Shown: positions 27,259 through 38,160 of the stretch, one piece after another
Layout of the letters: each line of letters begins with the position of its first letter
Numbering within the stretch: the first letter of the stretch is position 1
Assembly (NCBI RefSeq): GCF_002295105.1
Contig: NZ_NSGH01000002.1
Coordinates: 62,001 to 126,000 of the forward strand
Origin: Salimicrobium humidisoli
GTDB lineage: Bacteria > Bacillota > Bacilli > Bacillales > Halobacillaceae
Length of the DNA stretch: 64,000 nt
Reading direction: 5' to 3'
Made by a program: the position numbers and the translations under genes
Notes under the pieces: generated by a model
The model's database searches: none
The model's input: the letters and a program-made list of their open reading frames with translations, nothing else
What the model was told of the DNA's origin: nothing

Positions 27259-29586
27259 ATGACTGAAAGTAAAACATACCCTCTACTTCCGCTTAGAGGA
27301 TTGCTCGTCTATCCTTCTATGGTGCTTCACCTGGATGTCGGTCGTGAGAAATCAGTGAAAGCTTTAGAAGAAGCTATGATCGATGACAGTCACGTTATGT
27401 TGATTGCACAAAAAGAAACAAGCGTGGATGAGCCGGAAAGTGACGACCTTTACGAGGTAGGTACAGTAGCTTTCGTGAAACAGATGGTGAAACTGCCGAA
27501 TGGTACGCACCGCGTCCTCGTCGAAGGCGTGGAACGGGCAAAAGTGAAAGAAATAAAGGAAAAAGAAGAACATTTCGAAACGACCGTCACTGCGTTACAG
27601 GAAGTGCAGGGGGATCGGAATGAAGAAGAAGCTTTGACACGCACGCTCATGGAACAATTCGAACAGTACGTAAAAATATCGAAAAAAGTGACGAAAGAAA
27701 CTTACGACACTTTGGCCGATATCGATGACCCTTCCCATCTTGCCGATATGGTCGCCTCTCATCTTCCGATTAAAATCAAGGAAAAGCAGGGAGTACTCGA
27801 AACTTCAGAAGTGAAAGAGAGACTGAAACGTGTCATTGACATTATAGGCAATGAACGTGAAGTTCTGCAGATAGAACAGAAAATCGGACAGCGTGTGAAA
27901 AAATCGATGGAAAATACCCAAAAAGAGTACTACCTTCGGGAACAGATGAAAGCTATCCAGAACGAACTGGGCGATAAAGATGGAAAGTCCGGAGAAGTTG
28001 CGGAGCTGAAAGAAAAAATTGAAAATGCAAATATGCCCGAGCGGATTGAACTGATAGCTCTTAAAGAACTGGGGAGGTACGAAAAAGTTCCTCAAAGTTC
28101 AGCCGAAAGCTCCGTCATACGTAATTATATCGAGTGGCTCGTCGTACTGCCCTGGACGACCGAAACGGAAGATAACCTGGATGTACCGCACGCGGAAGAG
28201 ATTCTCGAGGAGGATCATTACGGTCTTGATAAAGTAAAAGAACGTATATTGGAGTATCTGGCCGTGCAACAGCTGACCCAGTCCATCAAAGGACCGATTC
28301 TTTGTCTCGTCGGTCCCCCGGGCGTCGGGAAAACGTCTCTCGCAAAATCCATAGCGCGGGCGATCAATCGTAAGTTCGTAAGGATATCTGTCGGCGGTAT
28401 TAGAGATGAGGCTGAGGTTCGTGGACACCGGCGTACTTATATCGGAGCTATGCCGGGGAGGATTATCCAGGGTATGAAACGCGCAGAGACTGTCAACCCG
28501 GTCTTCCTGCTGGATGAGATAGATAAAATGGCCAGCGATTTCCGGGGCGACCCGTCTTCTGCGATGCTTGAAGTTCTCGACCCTGAACAGAACGCAACGT
28601 TCAGTGACCACTACATTGAAGAAGATTATGATCTTTCGAACGTTCTGTTCGTAGCTACGGCCAATACAATGTCCACGATCCCCGGTCCGCTCATGGACAG
28701 GATGGAAGTGATCCAGATTGCGGGATATACCGAGGTCGAAAAACTTCACATTGCAAAAGAACATCTTTTGGGTAAACAGATTACAGAGAACGGGCTGACG
28801 AGAAATCAGCTTCAGTTCCGGGATGACGCTCTTATGAAACTTATCAGACGTTATACAAGGGAAGCGGGTGTGCGCGGACTTGAACGTGAAATCGCCAACG
28901 TCTGCCGGAAAGCCGCTAAAATAATCGTTTCCGGAGAGAAGAAGCGTGTAATTGTTACGGAGAAAATGATAGAAGAACTGATTGGCCGCCCTAAATTCCG
29001 GTATGGTCAGGCTGAACTTGAAGATCAGGTAGGGGCAGCCACCGGCCTTGCCTATACAGCAGCCGGCGGTGATACGTTGTCCATTGAAGTTTCCGTCTCA
29101 CCGGGTAAAGGCAATCTCACACTTACCGGGAAATTAGGTGACGTGATGAAAGAGTCGGCCCAGGCCGCTTTCAGCTATATCCGCACCAGAGCGGATGAAC
29201 TGAATATCTCTTCCGACTTCGTAGAGAAAAACGATATCCACATTCACGTTCCGGAAGGAGCCACGCCTAAAGATGGTCCTTCAGCAGGTATCACGATGGC
29301 CACTGCTCTCGTCTCCGCACTTACAGGTCGTGCCGTGTCGAAAGAGGTGGGGATGACCGGGGAGATTACGCTGAGAGGCCGCGTCCTTCCTATCGGCGGG
29401 CTGAAACAGAAAGCCCTCAGTGCTCACCGGGCCGGACTGACAAGGATAATTATCCCTTTTGAAAACAAAAAAGATTTAGACGATATCCCGGAAAGCGTCC
29501 GGAACGATTTGACATTCATTCCTGTGAAGCATCTTGATGAGGTGCTCGAGCAGGCATTGACGGGTGAGAAAAATGAGAGTAAATGA
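27259..29586 (+). CDS. lon: ATP-dependent protease Lon (LonA)
   Basis: 775 residues. The N-terminal LON substrate domain (1-200) is followed by a coiled coil, the AAA+ module with [13 protein letters not shown] near residue 355, and the protease domain with the catalytic Ser in [10 protein letters not shown] and Lys in GGLKQKAL. It degrades damaged and regulatory cytosolic proteins. CAGGAGGTG precedes the ATG. In B. subtilis the forespore-specific lonB lies between clpX and lonA; here only a terminator and 80 nt separate them. Confidence 0.97.
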   Translation: MTESKTYPLLPLRGLLVYPSMVLHLDVGREKSVKALEEAMIDDSHVMLIAQKETSVDEPESDDLYEVGTVAFVKQMVKLPNGTHRVLVEGVERAKVKEIKEKEEHFETTVTALQEVQGDRNEEEALTRTLMEQFEQYVKISKKVTKETYDTLADIDDPSHLADMVASHLPIKIKEKQGVLETSEVKERLKRVIDIIGNEREVLQIEQKIGQRVKKSMENTQKEYYLREQMKAIQNELGDKDGKSGEVAELKEKIENANMPERIELIALKELGRYEKVPQSSAESSVIRNYIEWLVVLPWTTETEDNLDVPHAEEILEEDHYGLDKVKERILEYLAVQQLTQSIKGPILCLVGPPGVGKTSLAKSIARAINRKFVRISVGGIRDEAEVRGHRRTYIGAMPGRIIQGMKRAETVNPVFLLDEIDKMASDFRGDPSSAMLEVLDPEQNATFSDHYIEEDYDLSNVLFVATANTMSTIPGPLMDRMEVIQIAGYTEVEKLHIAKEHLLGKQITENGLTRNQLQFRDDALMKLIRRYTREAGVRGLEREIANVCRKAAKIIVSGEKKRVIVTEKMIEELIGRPKFRYGQAELEDQVGAATGLAYTAAGGDTLSIEVSVSPGKGNLTLTGKLGDVMKESAQAAFSYIRTRADELNISSDFVEKNDIHIHVPEGATPKDGPSAGITMATALVSALTGRAVSKEVGMTGEITLRGRVLPIGGLKQKALSAHRAGLTRIIIPFENKKDLDDIPESVRNDLTFIPVKHLDEVLEQALTGEKNESK

Positions 29587-30160
29587 AGCGGAAATAGTTA
29601 TCAGTGCTGTAAGTAAGACTCAGTACCCGAGCGATCCGATTCCGGAGATTGCGCTTGCGGGGCGTTCCAACGTAGGGAAATCATCCTTCATCAATACGAT
29701 GATCCAGCGTAAAAATCTGGCCCGTACCTCAGGGAAGCCGGGGAAGACGCAGACGCTCAATTTCTACATCATCAATAAATCTTTTCACTTCGTAGATGTA
29801 CCCGGGTACGGGTATGCAAAAGTCTCCAAAGCGGAAAGAACACGCTGGGGAAAGATGATGGATGAATACTTCGGGGAACGGGAACAGCTCGTTTCGGCAG
29901 TTCTTGTCGTGGACTTACGGCATGAACCGACTGATGAAGACTGTATGATGTACGATTATTTTAAATATCACGACCTTCCGGTAACGATTATCGCTACGAA
30001 AATGGATAAAGTTAAGAAAGGGAAACGCCCGGCTCAGAAGAAGCTTATACGTGAGGTGCTGGAAGTGGACGAAAAGGATCCGCTCATCCTTTTCTCTGCG
30101 GAAACCTCCGAAGGCAAAGATGAAGCCTGGAAGTCCCTGCGGTCCCATTTGAAAATGTAG
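29573..30160 (+). CDS. engB: Ribosome biogenesis GTPase EngB (YsxC)
   Basis: 195 residues with all GTPase motifs: GRSNVGKSS (G1), DVPGYGYAK (G3), TKMDK (G4) and SAETSEG (G5). It is needed for 50S subunit assembly in Bacillus. The ATG at 29573 lies inside the lon 3' end (14-base overlap), so the two genes are translationally coupled as in B. subtilis lonA-ysxC. A GTG nine bases earlier is possible. Confidence 0.96.
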   Translation: MRVNEAEIVISAVSKTQYPSDPIPEIALAGRSNVGKSSFINTMIQRKNLARTSGKPGKTQTLNFYIINKSFHFVDVPGYGYAKVSKAERTRWGKMMDEYFGEREQLVSAVLVVDLRHEPTDEDCMMYDYFKYHDLPVTIIATKMDKVKKGKRPAQKKLIREVLEVDEKDPLILFSAETSEGKDEAWKSLRSHLKM

Positions 30161-30203
30161 AAGACCGGTGGTCAGAAAAAAATACTGATGTTACAGAACC
30201 GGG

Positions 30204-30245
30204 AAGGTCCGTTACGATTCGCAGAATCGTTCGGGCCTTTCTTAT
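30204..30245 (+). terminator. Terminator after engB
   Basis: An interrupted stem of about 16 bp (AAGGTCCG then ACGATTC with GAATCGT then CGGGCCTT) followed by TCTTATTT. Confidence 0.85.
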
Positions 30246-30331
30246 TTATCGGCTGATGAAGGTGGACCCTTTCCTTTTCAGGCGTTCCGTGATATTTTTA
30301 GTGAAAACCGTTAACGCTGGGAGAGGTGACA

Positions 30332-31066
30332 ATGAACGAAGTTATTGATGTACAGGGGTTGAATAAGTCATTTGGAGAACTGGAAGTACTGAGAGATATC
30401 CATTTCAACGTGAAGGAGGGGGAAGTTGTCGTAATTATCGGAGCAAGCGGTTCCGGTAAAAGCACATTACTGCGCTGTCTGAATTATTTGGAGATGAAAG
30501 ACAGTGGAGAAATTTCACTTCACGGAAAGCGTGTGGACGAACGGAAGGATAAGCTGAACGAAATCAGGCAGAACATAGGGATGGTCTTTCAGCAGTTCAA
30601 TCTTTTTCCTCATAAAACGGTTCTCGAGAACGTGATGGAAGCTCCTCTTCAGGTTAAGAAAATGGAGAAAGATAAGGCAGCATATAAAGCCCGGGAGCTG
30701 CTTAATAAGGTGGGGCTCAGCGACAAAGAAGATGTCTTTCCGAACCGTCTCTCCGGGGGACAGAAGCAGCGTGTAGCTATAGCAAGGGCGTTGGCCATGA
30801 ACCCTTTGATTATGCTTTTCGATGAACCTACCTCGGCTCTTGACCCCGAACTGATCGGGGAAGTTCTGCAAACGATGAAGGATCTTGCCAAAGAGGGGAT
30901 GACGATGGTTGCCGTAACGCATGAGATGCGTTTTGCCAGAGAAGCAGCGGACAGAGTCGTCTATATGCATGACGGCCGCATCGTGGAGGAAGGAACGCCG
31001 GAGGAGATATTCGAGCATCCGCAAAACGACAGGACGAAAAAGTTTCTTCAGTCCATATACGTCTGA
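30332..31066 (+). CDS. Polar amino-acid ABC transporter ATP-binding protein
   Basis: 244 residues. Walker A GASGSGKS near residue 35, Q-loop [11 protein letters not shown], signature LSGGQKQR, Walker [16 protein letters not shown] and the H-loop VTHEM are all present. The Q-loop wording and length are typical of the GlnQ/HisP polar amino-acid importer class. No permease or binding-protein gene lies next to it: engB is upstream and a minus-strand membrane gene downstream. The partner genes must be elsewhere, and the substrate cannot be assigned. GAGAGG precedes the ATG at 30332. Confidence 0.88.
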   Translation: MNEVIDVQGLNKSFGELEVLRDIHFNVKEGEVVVIIGASGSGKSTLLRCLNYLEMKDSGEISLHGKRVDERKDKLNEIRQNIGMVFQQFNLFPHKTVLENVMEAPLQVKKMEKDKAAYKARELLNKVGLSDKEDVFPNRLSGGQKQRVAIARALAMNPLIMLFDEPTSALDPELIGEVLQTMKDLAKEGMTMVAVTHEMRFAREAADRVVYMHDGRIVEEGTPEEIFEHPQNDRTKKFLQSIYV

Positions 31067-31073
31067 AATTCAA

Positions 31074-31119
31074 AGACAGAAGCCGCGATCCCGGGAATCA
31101 GGAACACGGCTTCTGTCTA
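31074..31119. terminator. Shared hairpin between convergent genes
   Basis: AGACAGAAGCCG pairs with CGGCTTCTGTCT across a 22-base loop. Lying between convergent genes, it probably acts in both directions. Confidence 0.7.
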
Positions 31120-31584
31120 TTTCTGTTTGTAAAAGTAATATCCCCCGAGCAGCAGGAAGAGGATACTGAAGTACATTTTTATGTATGTCACTACGGGCGG
31201 CACCCAGAAAAAAAGCGACTCGATGGCTGGAACGATGAGGATGCCGAGTCCGACAGCTAGAGGCAGCAACCCGATTTTCACTTTTCTGCTCAACATAAGT
31301 GCAATGCCTATATAAATGATGTACATACTCCAATGTTCAGGCCACACAGCTATATTCGTTTCGGCGAAAAGCTGCCACAGGGTAAGCAGTACCATGGCCT
31401 GGAAAAACAGCAGCGGCGTTTCCCGAACGCGTCTGGCATGAATGAAAAGAGAGACTGTCAGGAAGGCGAACAGAGATATACCTCCAAGCTGAGTGCCGAC
31501 AAAAGGGATAGGAAACTGTTTGAAGAGAAAGAAAACGCCGGTAGCAGTCAAAACCATTGCAATCAGAAAATAGTATTTTTTCAT
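31117..31584 (-). CDS. Small integral membrane protein, unknown function
   Basis: 155 residues on the minus strand with about five to six hydrophobic segments and no large soluble domain. It begins MKKYYFLIAMVL and ends in a short lysine-containing tail. The alternation of short helices and the C-terminal LGGYYFYKQK recall LiaF/LiaI-type membrane regions, but that is weak. I chose the ATG at 31584, preceded by GGAGG, over one 15 codons upstream that precedes that site. Flanking genes (ABC ATPase, hemA) give no functional hint. Confidence 0.65.
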   Translation of the reverse strand: MKKYYFLIAMVLTATGVFFLFKQFPIPFVGTQLGGISLFAFLTVSLFIHARRVRETPLLFFQAMVLLTLWQLFAETNIAVWPEHWSMYIIYIGIALMLSRKVKIGLLPLAVGLGILIVPAIESLFFWVPPVVTYIKMYFSILFLLLGGYYFYKQK

Positions 31585-31658
31585 AAACGAAAGAACCTCC
31601 GGGATGTAATTTTCTTGTGGAATGAACAAGCTTTTGATATATTATTAATAGCTCTTAT

Positions 31659-31673
31659 TTAAATTAATTCTAA
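31659..31673 (+). promoter_or_regulatory. Possible PerR box upstream of hemA
   Basis: TTAAATTAATTCTAA matches the PerR consensus (TTATAAT-N-ATTATAA) at 11 of 14 positions. The hemAXCDBL operon is a PerR target in B. subtilis. In an AT-rich spacer this could be chance. Confidence 0.35.
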
Positions 31674-31823
31674 TCTGGTAAAGAATTTTTAGAATCTTTC
31701 TTATATCGTATCATAAGATTTTCATATTCTGTCCATAAGTTATTCTAACAGAGGTAAAAATTCATGTTACAATGGTAAATATGAGTTGTGATAAGGTACG
31801 GACACATGATGGGGGTATATGTC

Positions 31824-33197
31824 ATGCATATTTTAGCTGTAAGTATTAATTACCGAACCGCCCCTCTTGCTATCAGGGAGAAGCTCGCGTTTTCCGAAGC
31901 TGATCATGCAGAAGCGATGAAGACTTTAAATGCTCAGAAAAGCATTATGGAAAACGTGATATTGTCCACGTGCAACCGCACAGAATTGTACGTAGTGGCG
32001 GATCAGATACATACTGGCCGTTACTATATTAAAGATTTTCTGGAAAAGTGGTTCAATATTGAAAAGCAGGAGTTTTCGCCTCACTTGATTGTATATGAAG
32101 CGGATGGGGCAATCGAACATCTGATGAGAGTCTCGGCAGGACTCGATTCTATGGTTCTGGGAGAAACGCAGATTCTCGGCCAGGTGAAACAGGCGTTTCA
32201 ACTTTCTCAAGGTTCAGGCACGACCGGCACAGTCTTCAATCAGTTGTTCAAGCAGGCAGTCACTGTAGCGAAGAAAGGCCATAAGGAAACAGCGATCGGA
32301 GAGAACGCCGCATCTGTAAGTTACGCTGCGGTGGAGCTTTCCAAAAAAGTGTTCGGAGAATTGAAAGATAAACACATCGCTATCATCGGTGCCGGTAAAA
32401 TGGGAGAACTGGCAGCCAAGAACCTTTTCGGTTTCGGTGTCGGTAAAGTCACAGTACTTAACCGGACATTGGAAAAAGCCGAAGCTGTAGCTTCCCAGTT
32501 CTCCGGAGAGGCTACAACTCTGGAGGATCGTGAGCAAATTCTTGAAGAGGCGGATATCGTCATCAGCTCTACGGGGTCTGATGAATACGTCATTACGAAA
32601 GATATGGTTGCACGAGCCCACAGAAAGAGAAAAGGAAATCCTTTGTTCTTCGTCGATATCGCTGTACCGAGAGATCTTGATCCCGGTATCGCCGATCTTG
32701 AAGGCATGTTTCTTTATGACATTGACGACTTGCAGGGAATCGTGGACGAAAACCTTACTGAACGGAAGAAAGCGGCAGAAGAGATTGAGCTTATGATTGA
32801 AGCCGAAATCGTTGAATTCAATGAGTGGTTACGCACGCTTGGAGTGGTGCCGGTCATTTCTGCTCTGCGCCAGAAAGCTCTCGGCATTCAGGCGGAAACG
32901 ATGGAAAGTATCGAAAGGAAACTGCCTGAACTGAGCGCCCGCGAAAGGAAAGTACTGAACAAACACACGAAAAGCATTGTGAACCAGATGCTGAAAGAAC
33001 CGATTACTCAGGCAAAAGAACTTGCCAATGAACCTGGTGCAGAAGAATCTCTGCAACTGCTCACTCAAATCTTCGGCATTGAAGAAGAAGTGCAGGAACA
33101 GGTGAAAATCCAGGAACAAAAAAATAACCACGCTGTTAAGGTCGATGATAAAGGGATATTGACGTTCCCTGCGTTACAGAACATGACTCAGGCTTAA
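31824..33197 (+). CDS. hemA: Glutamyl-tRNA reductase
   Basis: 457 residues. The catalytic cysteine lies in [11 protein letters not shown] near residue 50, the substrate block [19 protein letters not shown] follows, and the NADPH fold has [11 protein letters not shown]. It makes glutamate-1-semialdehyde, the first committed step of tetrapyrrole synthesis. I chose the ATG at 31824 after GGGGGT; an upstream in-frame ATG would add 12 unsupported residues. It heads hemAXCDBL. Confidence 0.96.
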   Translation: MHILAVSINYRTAPLAIREKLAFSEADHAEAMKTLNAQKSIMENVILSTCNRTELYVVADQIHTGRYYIKDFLEKWFNIEKQEFSPHLIVYEADGAIEHLMRVSAGLDSMVLGETQILGQVKQAFQLSQGSGTTGTVFNQLFKQAVTVAKKGHKETAIGENAASVSYAAVELSKKVFGELKDKHIAIIGAGKMGELAAKNLFGFGVGKVTVLNRTLEKAEAVASQFSGEATTLEDREQILEEADIVISSTGSDEYVITKDMVARAHRKRKGNPLFFVDIAVPRDLDPGIADLEGMFLYDIDDLQGIVDENLTERKKAAEEIELMIEAEIVEFNEWLRTLGVVPVISALRQKALGIQAETMESIERKLPELSARERKVLNKHTKSIVNQMLKEPITQAKELANEPGAEESLQLLTQIFGIEEEVQEQVKIQEQKNNHAVKVDDKGILTFPALQNMTQA

Positions 33198-33211
33198 AAG
33201 GTGGACAACCT

Positions 33212-34033
33212 ATGGTACTTGACCTTAAGTGGATTTATGAAATCATCATTTTATTTTATGGTCTCAGCCTTACCGGCTATTTTATAGATTTCATCCAGGG
33301 GGACCGGAGAGCGAATAAGATCGCTTTCTGGTTACTCGGGATAGTCTGGACGCTGCAAACGGTTTTTCTTTTATCCCAAATCTTCATAAAAGATGATTTT
33401 CCCGTCACGACCGTTTATGACGGTCTTTATTTTTATGCCTGGATCCTTGTAACTTTTTCTCTCGTTCTGAACCGGCTGTTTCGGGTTGATTTTATTATTT
33501 TCTTCACGAACGTCATCGGTTTTTCGGTGATGATCATCCATCTGATGACCCGGGCCCAGAGAGATATGGGGGAAGGCGGGGTGGAGCTTGTAAATGAAAT
33601 GCTGGTAGTGCATGTAACGCTGGCGATCATCTCCTACGGCTTTTTTACCCTCTCTTTCATATTTTCAGTGCTTTACCTGTTACAATATCGTTGGCTGAAG
33701 AGTAAAAAGTGGCGGAACCGTCTCGCAAGGCTCGGGGATTTGGCTAAACTGGAGCGATTATCTTACCTGTTCATCGTTCTTGCGGTACCCGTCCTGCTGA
33801 TAGCGATTGTGCTCGGGGTCGTCTGGGGCTACATTTCCGAGGACGTATTCTACTGGTTGGACTTTAAAACGGTAGGTTCGATCATAGTTGTATTCGTCTA
33901 TATGATCTGGCTGTTCCTGAAGGTTGTACGTGGTTTTCAGGGAAGACTCATTTCAACCTATAATATAGGTGCCTTTCTTCTCTTACTCATCAACTTCTTT
34001 CTGTTCAGTTCATTATCAAACTTTCATTTTTAA
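33212..34033 (+). CDS. hemX: HemX, CcsA-like membrane protein
   Basis: 273 residues with about eight membrane segments and the cytochrome-c assembly (CcsA) architecture; HVTLAIISYGFFTLSF near residue 132 and VLGVVWGY near residue 200 fit the family. In B. subtilis HemX lowers the cellular HemA level. It is 14 nt after hemA, in the conserved second position of the operon. Confidence 0.9.
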   Translation: MVLDLKWIYEIIILFYGLSLTGYFIDFIQGDRRANKIAFWLLGIVWTLQTVFLLSQIFIKDDFPVTTVYDGLYFYAWILVTFSLVLNRLFRVDFIIFFTNVIGFSVMIIHLMTRAQRDMGEGGVELVNEMLVVHVTLAIISYGFFTLSFIFSVLYLLQYRWLKSKKWRNRLARLGDLAKLERLSYLFIVLAVPVLLIAIVLGVVWGYISEDVFYWLDFKTVGSIIVVFVYMIWLFLKVVRGFQGRLISTYNIGAFLLLLINFFLFSSLSNFHF

Positions 34034-34051
34034 TTACTAGGAGGAACTATT

Positions 34052-34981
34052 GTGCGTAAAATTGTTATCGGGTCAAGGAAAAGTGACCTGGCTATAAGCC
34101 AGACAGAGTGGGTAATAGACCAGTTGAAACAGATCGATCCTTCCTACGAATTCGAAATCAAAAGAATCTCCACCCGTGGGGACGAAATATTGAACGTCAC
34201 CCTTTCAAAAGTCGGTGGAAAGGGCTTATTCATTAAAGAGATCGAGGACTCCATGTACAGCAAAGAAATCGACATGGCCGTACACAGTATGAAAGATATG
34301 CCTTCGGTAGTGACAGAAGGTCTTTCTCTTTCCTCGGTTCCGATACGTGAAGATCACAGGGACGCTTTCGTGTCGAAGGACAATACGACTCTGAAAGATC
34401 TTCCGGAAGGAGCGATAGTCGGTACGAGCAGTCTCCGTCGTTCCGCTCAGATAAAGGCGGTGAGACCGGATGTGGAAGTGAAGTGGATCCGTGGTAACAT
34501 CGGCACCCGTCTCAGAAAGTTGAGAGAAGAAGAATTTGACGCAATCGTTCTTGCTGCTGCCGGTCTTAAACGGATGGGCTGGACAGAGGAAGTCGTCACA
34601 GAATTCCTTGATCCGGAAGTTTGTGTACCTGCAATCGGGCAGGGAGCGCTTGCGATTCAGTGTCGTGATGATGACGATGAATTGAGAGAACTTCTGGCCA
34701 AATTAAATCACGAATATACAGCAGCGACCGTCAGTGCCGAACGTAAATTCCTTCACGATCTGGACGGCGGCTGTCAGGTACCGATTGGAGGGTATGCATA
34801 CCGCGAAGGGGATCAGTATACACTCTCTGCGCTGGTGGGCACACCTGATGGAGAGACGATCCTTCACGAAATCGTAACCGGCACCGATCCTGTAGCTGTA
34901 GGTAAAGAGGCTGCAGATCTTCTGAGAGACCGCGGTGCTGCAAAAATTATCGAAGACGCCAAAGAGGAGTTTGAGCAGTAA
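34052..34981 (+). CDS. hemC: Hydroxymethylbilane synthase (porphobilinogen deaminase)
   Basis: 309 residues with the start [12 protein letters not shown], the catalytic Asp loop [10 protein letters not shown] and the cofactor-binding Cys241 in [11 protein letters not shown]. It polymerises four porphobilinogens into hydroxymethylbilane. The start is GTG with AGGAGGA upstream. Its last base overlaps the next start codon. Confidence 0.97.
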   Translation: MRKIVIGSRKSDLAISQTEWVIDQLKQIDPSYEFEIKRISTRGDEILNVTLSKVGGKGLFIKEIEDSMYSKEIDMAVHSMKDMPSVVTEGLSLSSVPIREDHRDAFVSKDNTTLKDLPEGAIVGTSSLRRSAQIKAVRPDVEVKWIRGNIGTRLRKLREEEFDAIVLAAAGLKRMGWTEEVVTEFLDPEVCVPAIGQGALAIQCRDDDDELRELLAKLNHEYTAATVSAERKFLHDLDGGCQVPIGGYAYREGDQYTLSALVGTPDGETILHEIVTGTDPVAVGKEAADLLRDRGAAKIIEDAKEEFEQ

Positions 34982-35748
34982 TGTCTTCTCTTTCGGGAAA
35001 AGAAGTCCTGATTACAAGGGCCAGGCATCAGGCCGATACGTTAAAGGAACGTCTTGAAAGCAGAGGGGCCGGTGTGACTGCTGTCCCTCTGCTTTCTTTT
35101 GTTAAAAGGGACAGCGAAGAAAATGTCCGCCTTCTTGAGAATCTGGCTTCCTACGACTGGGTTCTCATTACGAGCACAAACGGAGTGCGGTTTTTTAATG
35201 AGTTGATCAGGGAATATCTGGAATCGGTCCCGGAAGGACTCAAATATGCGACAGTAGGCCCAAAGACGAAATTGGCGCTTGAAGAGGAAGGAAGAACCGT
35301 TTCCTTTCTTCCTTCCTCTTACTCTGCGGAGTTTTTAGTGAAAGAATGGGTGCCGATGCTCGAAAGTAATGAGCGGGTATTATATGTACGGGGCAACCTT
35401 TCGAGGGAAACGGTACGGGAAGGGCTCAAGGAACATCACATTTCTTTTGATTCGATGACTGCTTATGATACCTTAATATTGGAAGAGAAAGCAGCAGAGT
35501 TACAGGACAGACTGAGGAACGAAAGCTGGGATGCTCTTACTTTTTTCAGTCCTTCCGCTGTAGAAGCGTTTTGTGAGCTTTCGGGAACGCTTTGCAACAG
35601 GGCACTTGATCTTCCCTGTTTCTGCATCGGCCCTACTACAGAAAGACAGGCTGCGGACGCCGGATTTACAAATATACAAAGCCCTGCGACTTTCACAGCG
35701 GAAGCGCTTATTGAAAAGATGGAGGAGTATTTTACCGAGAAAGGATGA
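34981..35748 (+). CDS. hemD: Uroporphyrinogen-III synthase
   Basis: 255 residues, weakly conserved as usual for this family. Motifs include VLITRARHQADTL at the start, WVLITSTNGVRFF, and the late TFFSPSAVEAF. It closes hydroxymethylbilane with inversion of ring D. The one-base overlap with hemC (TAATG) and the operon position confirm the call. Confidence 0.92.
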   Translation: MSSLSGKEVLITRARHQADTLKERLESRGAGVTAVPLLSFVKRDSEENVRLLENLASYDWVLITSTNGVRFFNELIREYLESVPEGLKYATVGPKTKLALEEEGRTVSFLPSSYSAEFLVKEWVPMLESNERVLYVRGNLSRETVREGLKEHHISFDSMTAYDTLILEEKAAELQDRLRNESWDALTFFSPSAVEAFCELSGTLCNRALDLPCFCIGPTTERQAADAGFTNIQSPATFTAEALIEKMEEYFTEKG

Positions 35749-35754
35749 AACGTG

Positions 35755-36729
35755 ATGGCGAATGAATTTAAAAGACATAGAAGATTGAGACAGTCGGCTT
35801 CTCTTCGGTCGATGGTACGGGAGACTCACCTGCACCCTGAAGATTTTATATTTCCCTTATTTGTTGTTGAAGGGGCGACGGAAAATAACGACGTAGGGTC
35901 TATGCCCGGCGTTTATCAGGTTGCTTATAACAATCTGAAAACAGAGCTCGACGAAATTATAGAGCTTGGACTCACTTCCGTCATCATTTTTGGAGTTCCG
36001 GAGGTCAAAGATCCTTACGGAAAAGAAGCCTATAACGATGAGGGCATCGTCCAGAAATCGATACGCTTCATCAAAGACTATGCTCCGCAGCTGACAGTGG
36101 TTGCAGACACCTGTCTTTGTCAGTACACCGATCACGGGCACTGTGGAGTCGTGAACGGCGGAGTGATCGAGAATGATACCTCACTTGAACTTCTTGCTAA
36201 AACGGCAGTGACTCAGGCGGAAGCGGGAGCAGACATTATTGCGCCTTCTAATATGATGGATGGTTTCGTGACGTATATCAGGAAAGCTCTGGATGAGTCC
36301 GGCTTCCCTCAAATACCGATTATGTCATACGCCGTCAAATACTCTTCCGCTTTCTACGGCCCTTTCCGGGATGCTGCCCACAGCACGCCGCAGTTCGGGG
36401 ACAGGGATACGTACCAGATGGACCCTGCGAACCGGCTGGAAGCAAAACGGGAAGTCAAGTCGGATCTTGAAGAAGGAGCCGATTTTCTCATTATAAAACC
36501 AGCCCTCAGCTATATGGATATACTGAGAGATACGAGGGAAGAGACGGATGTTCCGCTTGTTGCATATAATGTGAGCGGAGAATATTCCATGATCAAAGCA
36601 GCTGCCAGCCAGGGATGGGTCGATGAGAAAGCTATCGTAACGGAGAAGCTCTTATCCATGAAACGGGCCGGAGCCGATCTTATCGTAACGTATCACGCAA
36701 AAGATATGGCAAGATGGCTGAAAGAATAA
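35755..36729 (+). CDS. hemB: Delta-aminolevulinic acid dehydratase (porphobilinogen synthase)
   Basis: 324 residues. The zinc site is the cysteine cluster in DTCLCQYTDHGHCG, and the Schiff-base lysines lie in IMSYAVKYSSAFYGPF and FLIIKPALSYMD. It condenses two aminolevulinates. The start is GTG-ATG in tandem; I take the ATG at 35755, but the GTG three bases earlier is equally possible. Confidence 0.96.
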   Translation: MANEFKRHRRLRQSASLRSMVRETHLHPEDFIFPLFVVEGATENNDVGSMPGVYQVAYNNLKTELDEIIELGLTSVIIFGVPEVKDPYGKEAYNDEGIVQKSIRFIKDYAPQLTVVADTCLCQYTDHGHCGVVNGGVIENDTSLELLAKTAVTQAEAGADIIAPSNMMDGFVTYIRKALDESGFPQIPIMSYAVKYSSAFYGPFRDAAHSTPQFGDRDTYQMDPANRLEAKREVKSDLEEGADFLIIKPALSYMDILRDTREETDVPLVAYNVSGEYSMIKAAASQGWVDEKAIVTEKLLSMKRAGADLIVTYHAKDMARWLKE

Positions 36730-36747
36730 ATGAAGGAAGGTGTCATA

Positions 36748-38031
36748 ATGAAAAGGTTTGATAACTCTATTTCCGAATTCAAAACAGCGAAAGAAATAAT
36801 GCCGGGAGGGGTCAACTCTCCTGTACGTGCCTTTAATTCCGTGAACATGGACGCCCTGTTCATGGAAGAAGGGAAAGGGTCTAAAATTACCGATATCGAT
36901 GGTAACGAATATATCGATTATGTACTCAGCTGGGGGCCTCTCATTCTCGGCCACGCCGACGAGCAGGTAGTGAGCGCACTGCAGAAGATGGTTGCGAAAG
37001 GTACCAGTTTCGGTACTCCTACGGTTATTGAGAACAAGCTTGCCAAGCTGGTCATCGACCGGGTACCTTCCATTGAGATGATGCGCATGGTCAACTCCGG
37101 CACAGAAGCTACCATGAGTGCTCTGCGAGCGGCGAGGGGTTATACGGGTAGAGATAAAATACTTAAATTCGAAGGGAACTACCATGGGCACGGAGATTCC
37201 TTATTGATTAAGGCGGGTTCGGGGGTAGCGACTCTCGGCCTTCCTGATTCCCCCGGAGTTCCTAAATCGGTAGCCGAAAATACGATTACCGTTCCATACA
37301 ACGATCTTGAAAGCGTACGTTATGCTTTCGAACAGTATGGGGACGAACTTGCCGCTGTAATCGTGGAGCCTGTGTCCGGCAATATGGGAGTCGTACCGCC
37401 GGAGAACGGTTTCCTCCAGGGGCTGCGTGAAATTACGGAGGAGCATGGAACAGTGCTTATCTTCGATGAAGTCATGAGCGGTTTCCGTGTAGGTTATAAT
37501 AGTGCTCAGGGACACTTCGGTGTAACACCGGATATGACCTGTCTCGGAAAAGTGATCGGCGGTGGTCTGCCGGTCGGGGCTTACGGCGGTAAACGTGAAA
37601 TCATGGAAACGATAGCTCCTGTCGGAAAAGTATATCAGGCAGGCACGCTCTCCGGTAATCCGCTTGCGATGACGGCCGGTTATGAGACACTTCGTCAAAT
37701 GACTGAAGACACCTACGGAACGATCGAAAAGAAAGTGGATCGTCTGGTCGAAGGTTTCCGTGAGGCGGCGGACGAAAACGATATACCGCTTGCCATCAAC
37801 CGTGCCGGTTCTATGGTCGGGGTATTTTTCAACGATAACGATGTCACTAATTTTGAAACAGCGGGTAATTCCGATACGGAACGTTTCGCGAAGTATTACC
37901 GCGGGATGATCGAAGAAGGTATTTTCCTTCCTCCTTCCCAGTTCGAAGGCCTATTTTTATCAGCGGCCCACACGGACGAGGACATTGAGAAGACGGTCAG
38001 CGCAGTGAAAAAGGTATTCAAAAAGTTGTAA
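36748..38031 (+). CDS. hemL: Glutamate-1-semialdehyde 2,1-aminomutase
   Basis: 427 residues, a fold-type I PLP enzyme. Key segments are [36 protein letters not shown] and [18 protein letters not shown] with the PLP-binding lysine. It produces aminolevulinate for HemB. I chose the ATG at 36748 after AAGGAAGGTG; an ATG at 36730 directly abuts the hemB stop but has a weak ribosome site. Last gene of the haem operon; spoVID and ysxE do not follow. Confidence 0.96.
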   Translation: MKRFDNSISEFKTAKEIMPGGVNSPVRAFNSVNMDALFMEEGKGSKITDIDGNEYIDYVLSWGPLILGHADEQVVSALQKMVAKGTSFGTPTVIENKLAKLVIDRVPSIEMMRMVNSGTEATMSALRAARGYTGRDKILKFEGNYHGHGDSLLIKAGSGVATLGLPDSPGVPKSVAENTITVPYNDLESVRYAFEQYGDELAAVIVEPVSGNMGVVPPENGFLQGLREITEEHGTVLIFDEVMSGFRVGYNSAQGHFGVTPDMTCLGKVIGGGLPVGAYGGKREIMETIAPVGKVYQAGTLSGNPLAMTAGYETLRQMTEDTYGTIEKKVDRLVEGFREAADENDIPLAINRAGSMVGVFFNDNDVTNFETAGNSDTERFAKYYRGMIEEGIFLPPSQFEGLFLSAAHTDEDIEKTVSAVKKVFKKL

Positions 38032-38041
38032 TCATCTGATC

Positions 38042-38076
38042 GGGGCAGTCTCTGCGGAGGCTGTCCCGTTTATTGT
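38042..38076 (+). terminator. Terminator after hemL
   Basis: GGGGCAG-CTC paired with GAG-CTGTCCC, then GTTTATTGTT. Confidence 0.8.
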
Positions 38077-38125
38077 TACAGAGTGGAAGTGGATCAGAAG
38101 TCGGCCCGGTCCCTGGATATTTTCG

Positions 38126-38154
38126 TTGACGGCATGGGAGCTGTTCTATACAAT
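38126..38154 (+). promoter_or_regulatory. valS T-box promoter
   Basis: TTGACG, exactly 17 bases, TACAAT. Transcription should begin near 38161, at the 5' edge of the T-box RNA. Confidence 0.8.
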
Positions 38155-38160
38155 TAAAAG

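Noticed and set aside
31333-31662. 109-codon plus-strand frame opposite the minus-strand membrane gene
   Set aside because: It is basic and charged with no domain, lies antisense to a gene with clear membrane helices and a ribosome site, and lacks a ribosome site itself.
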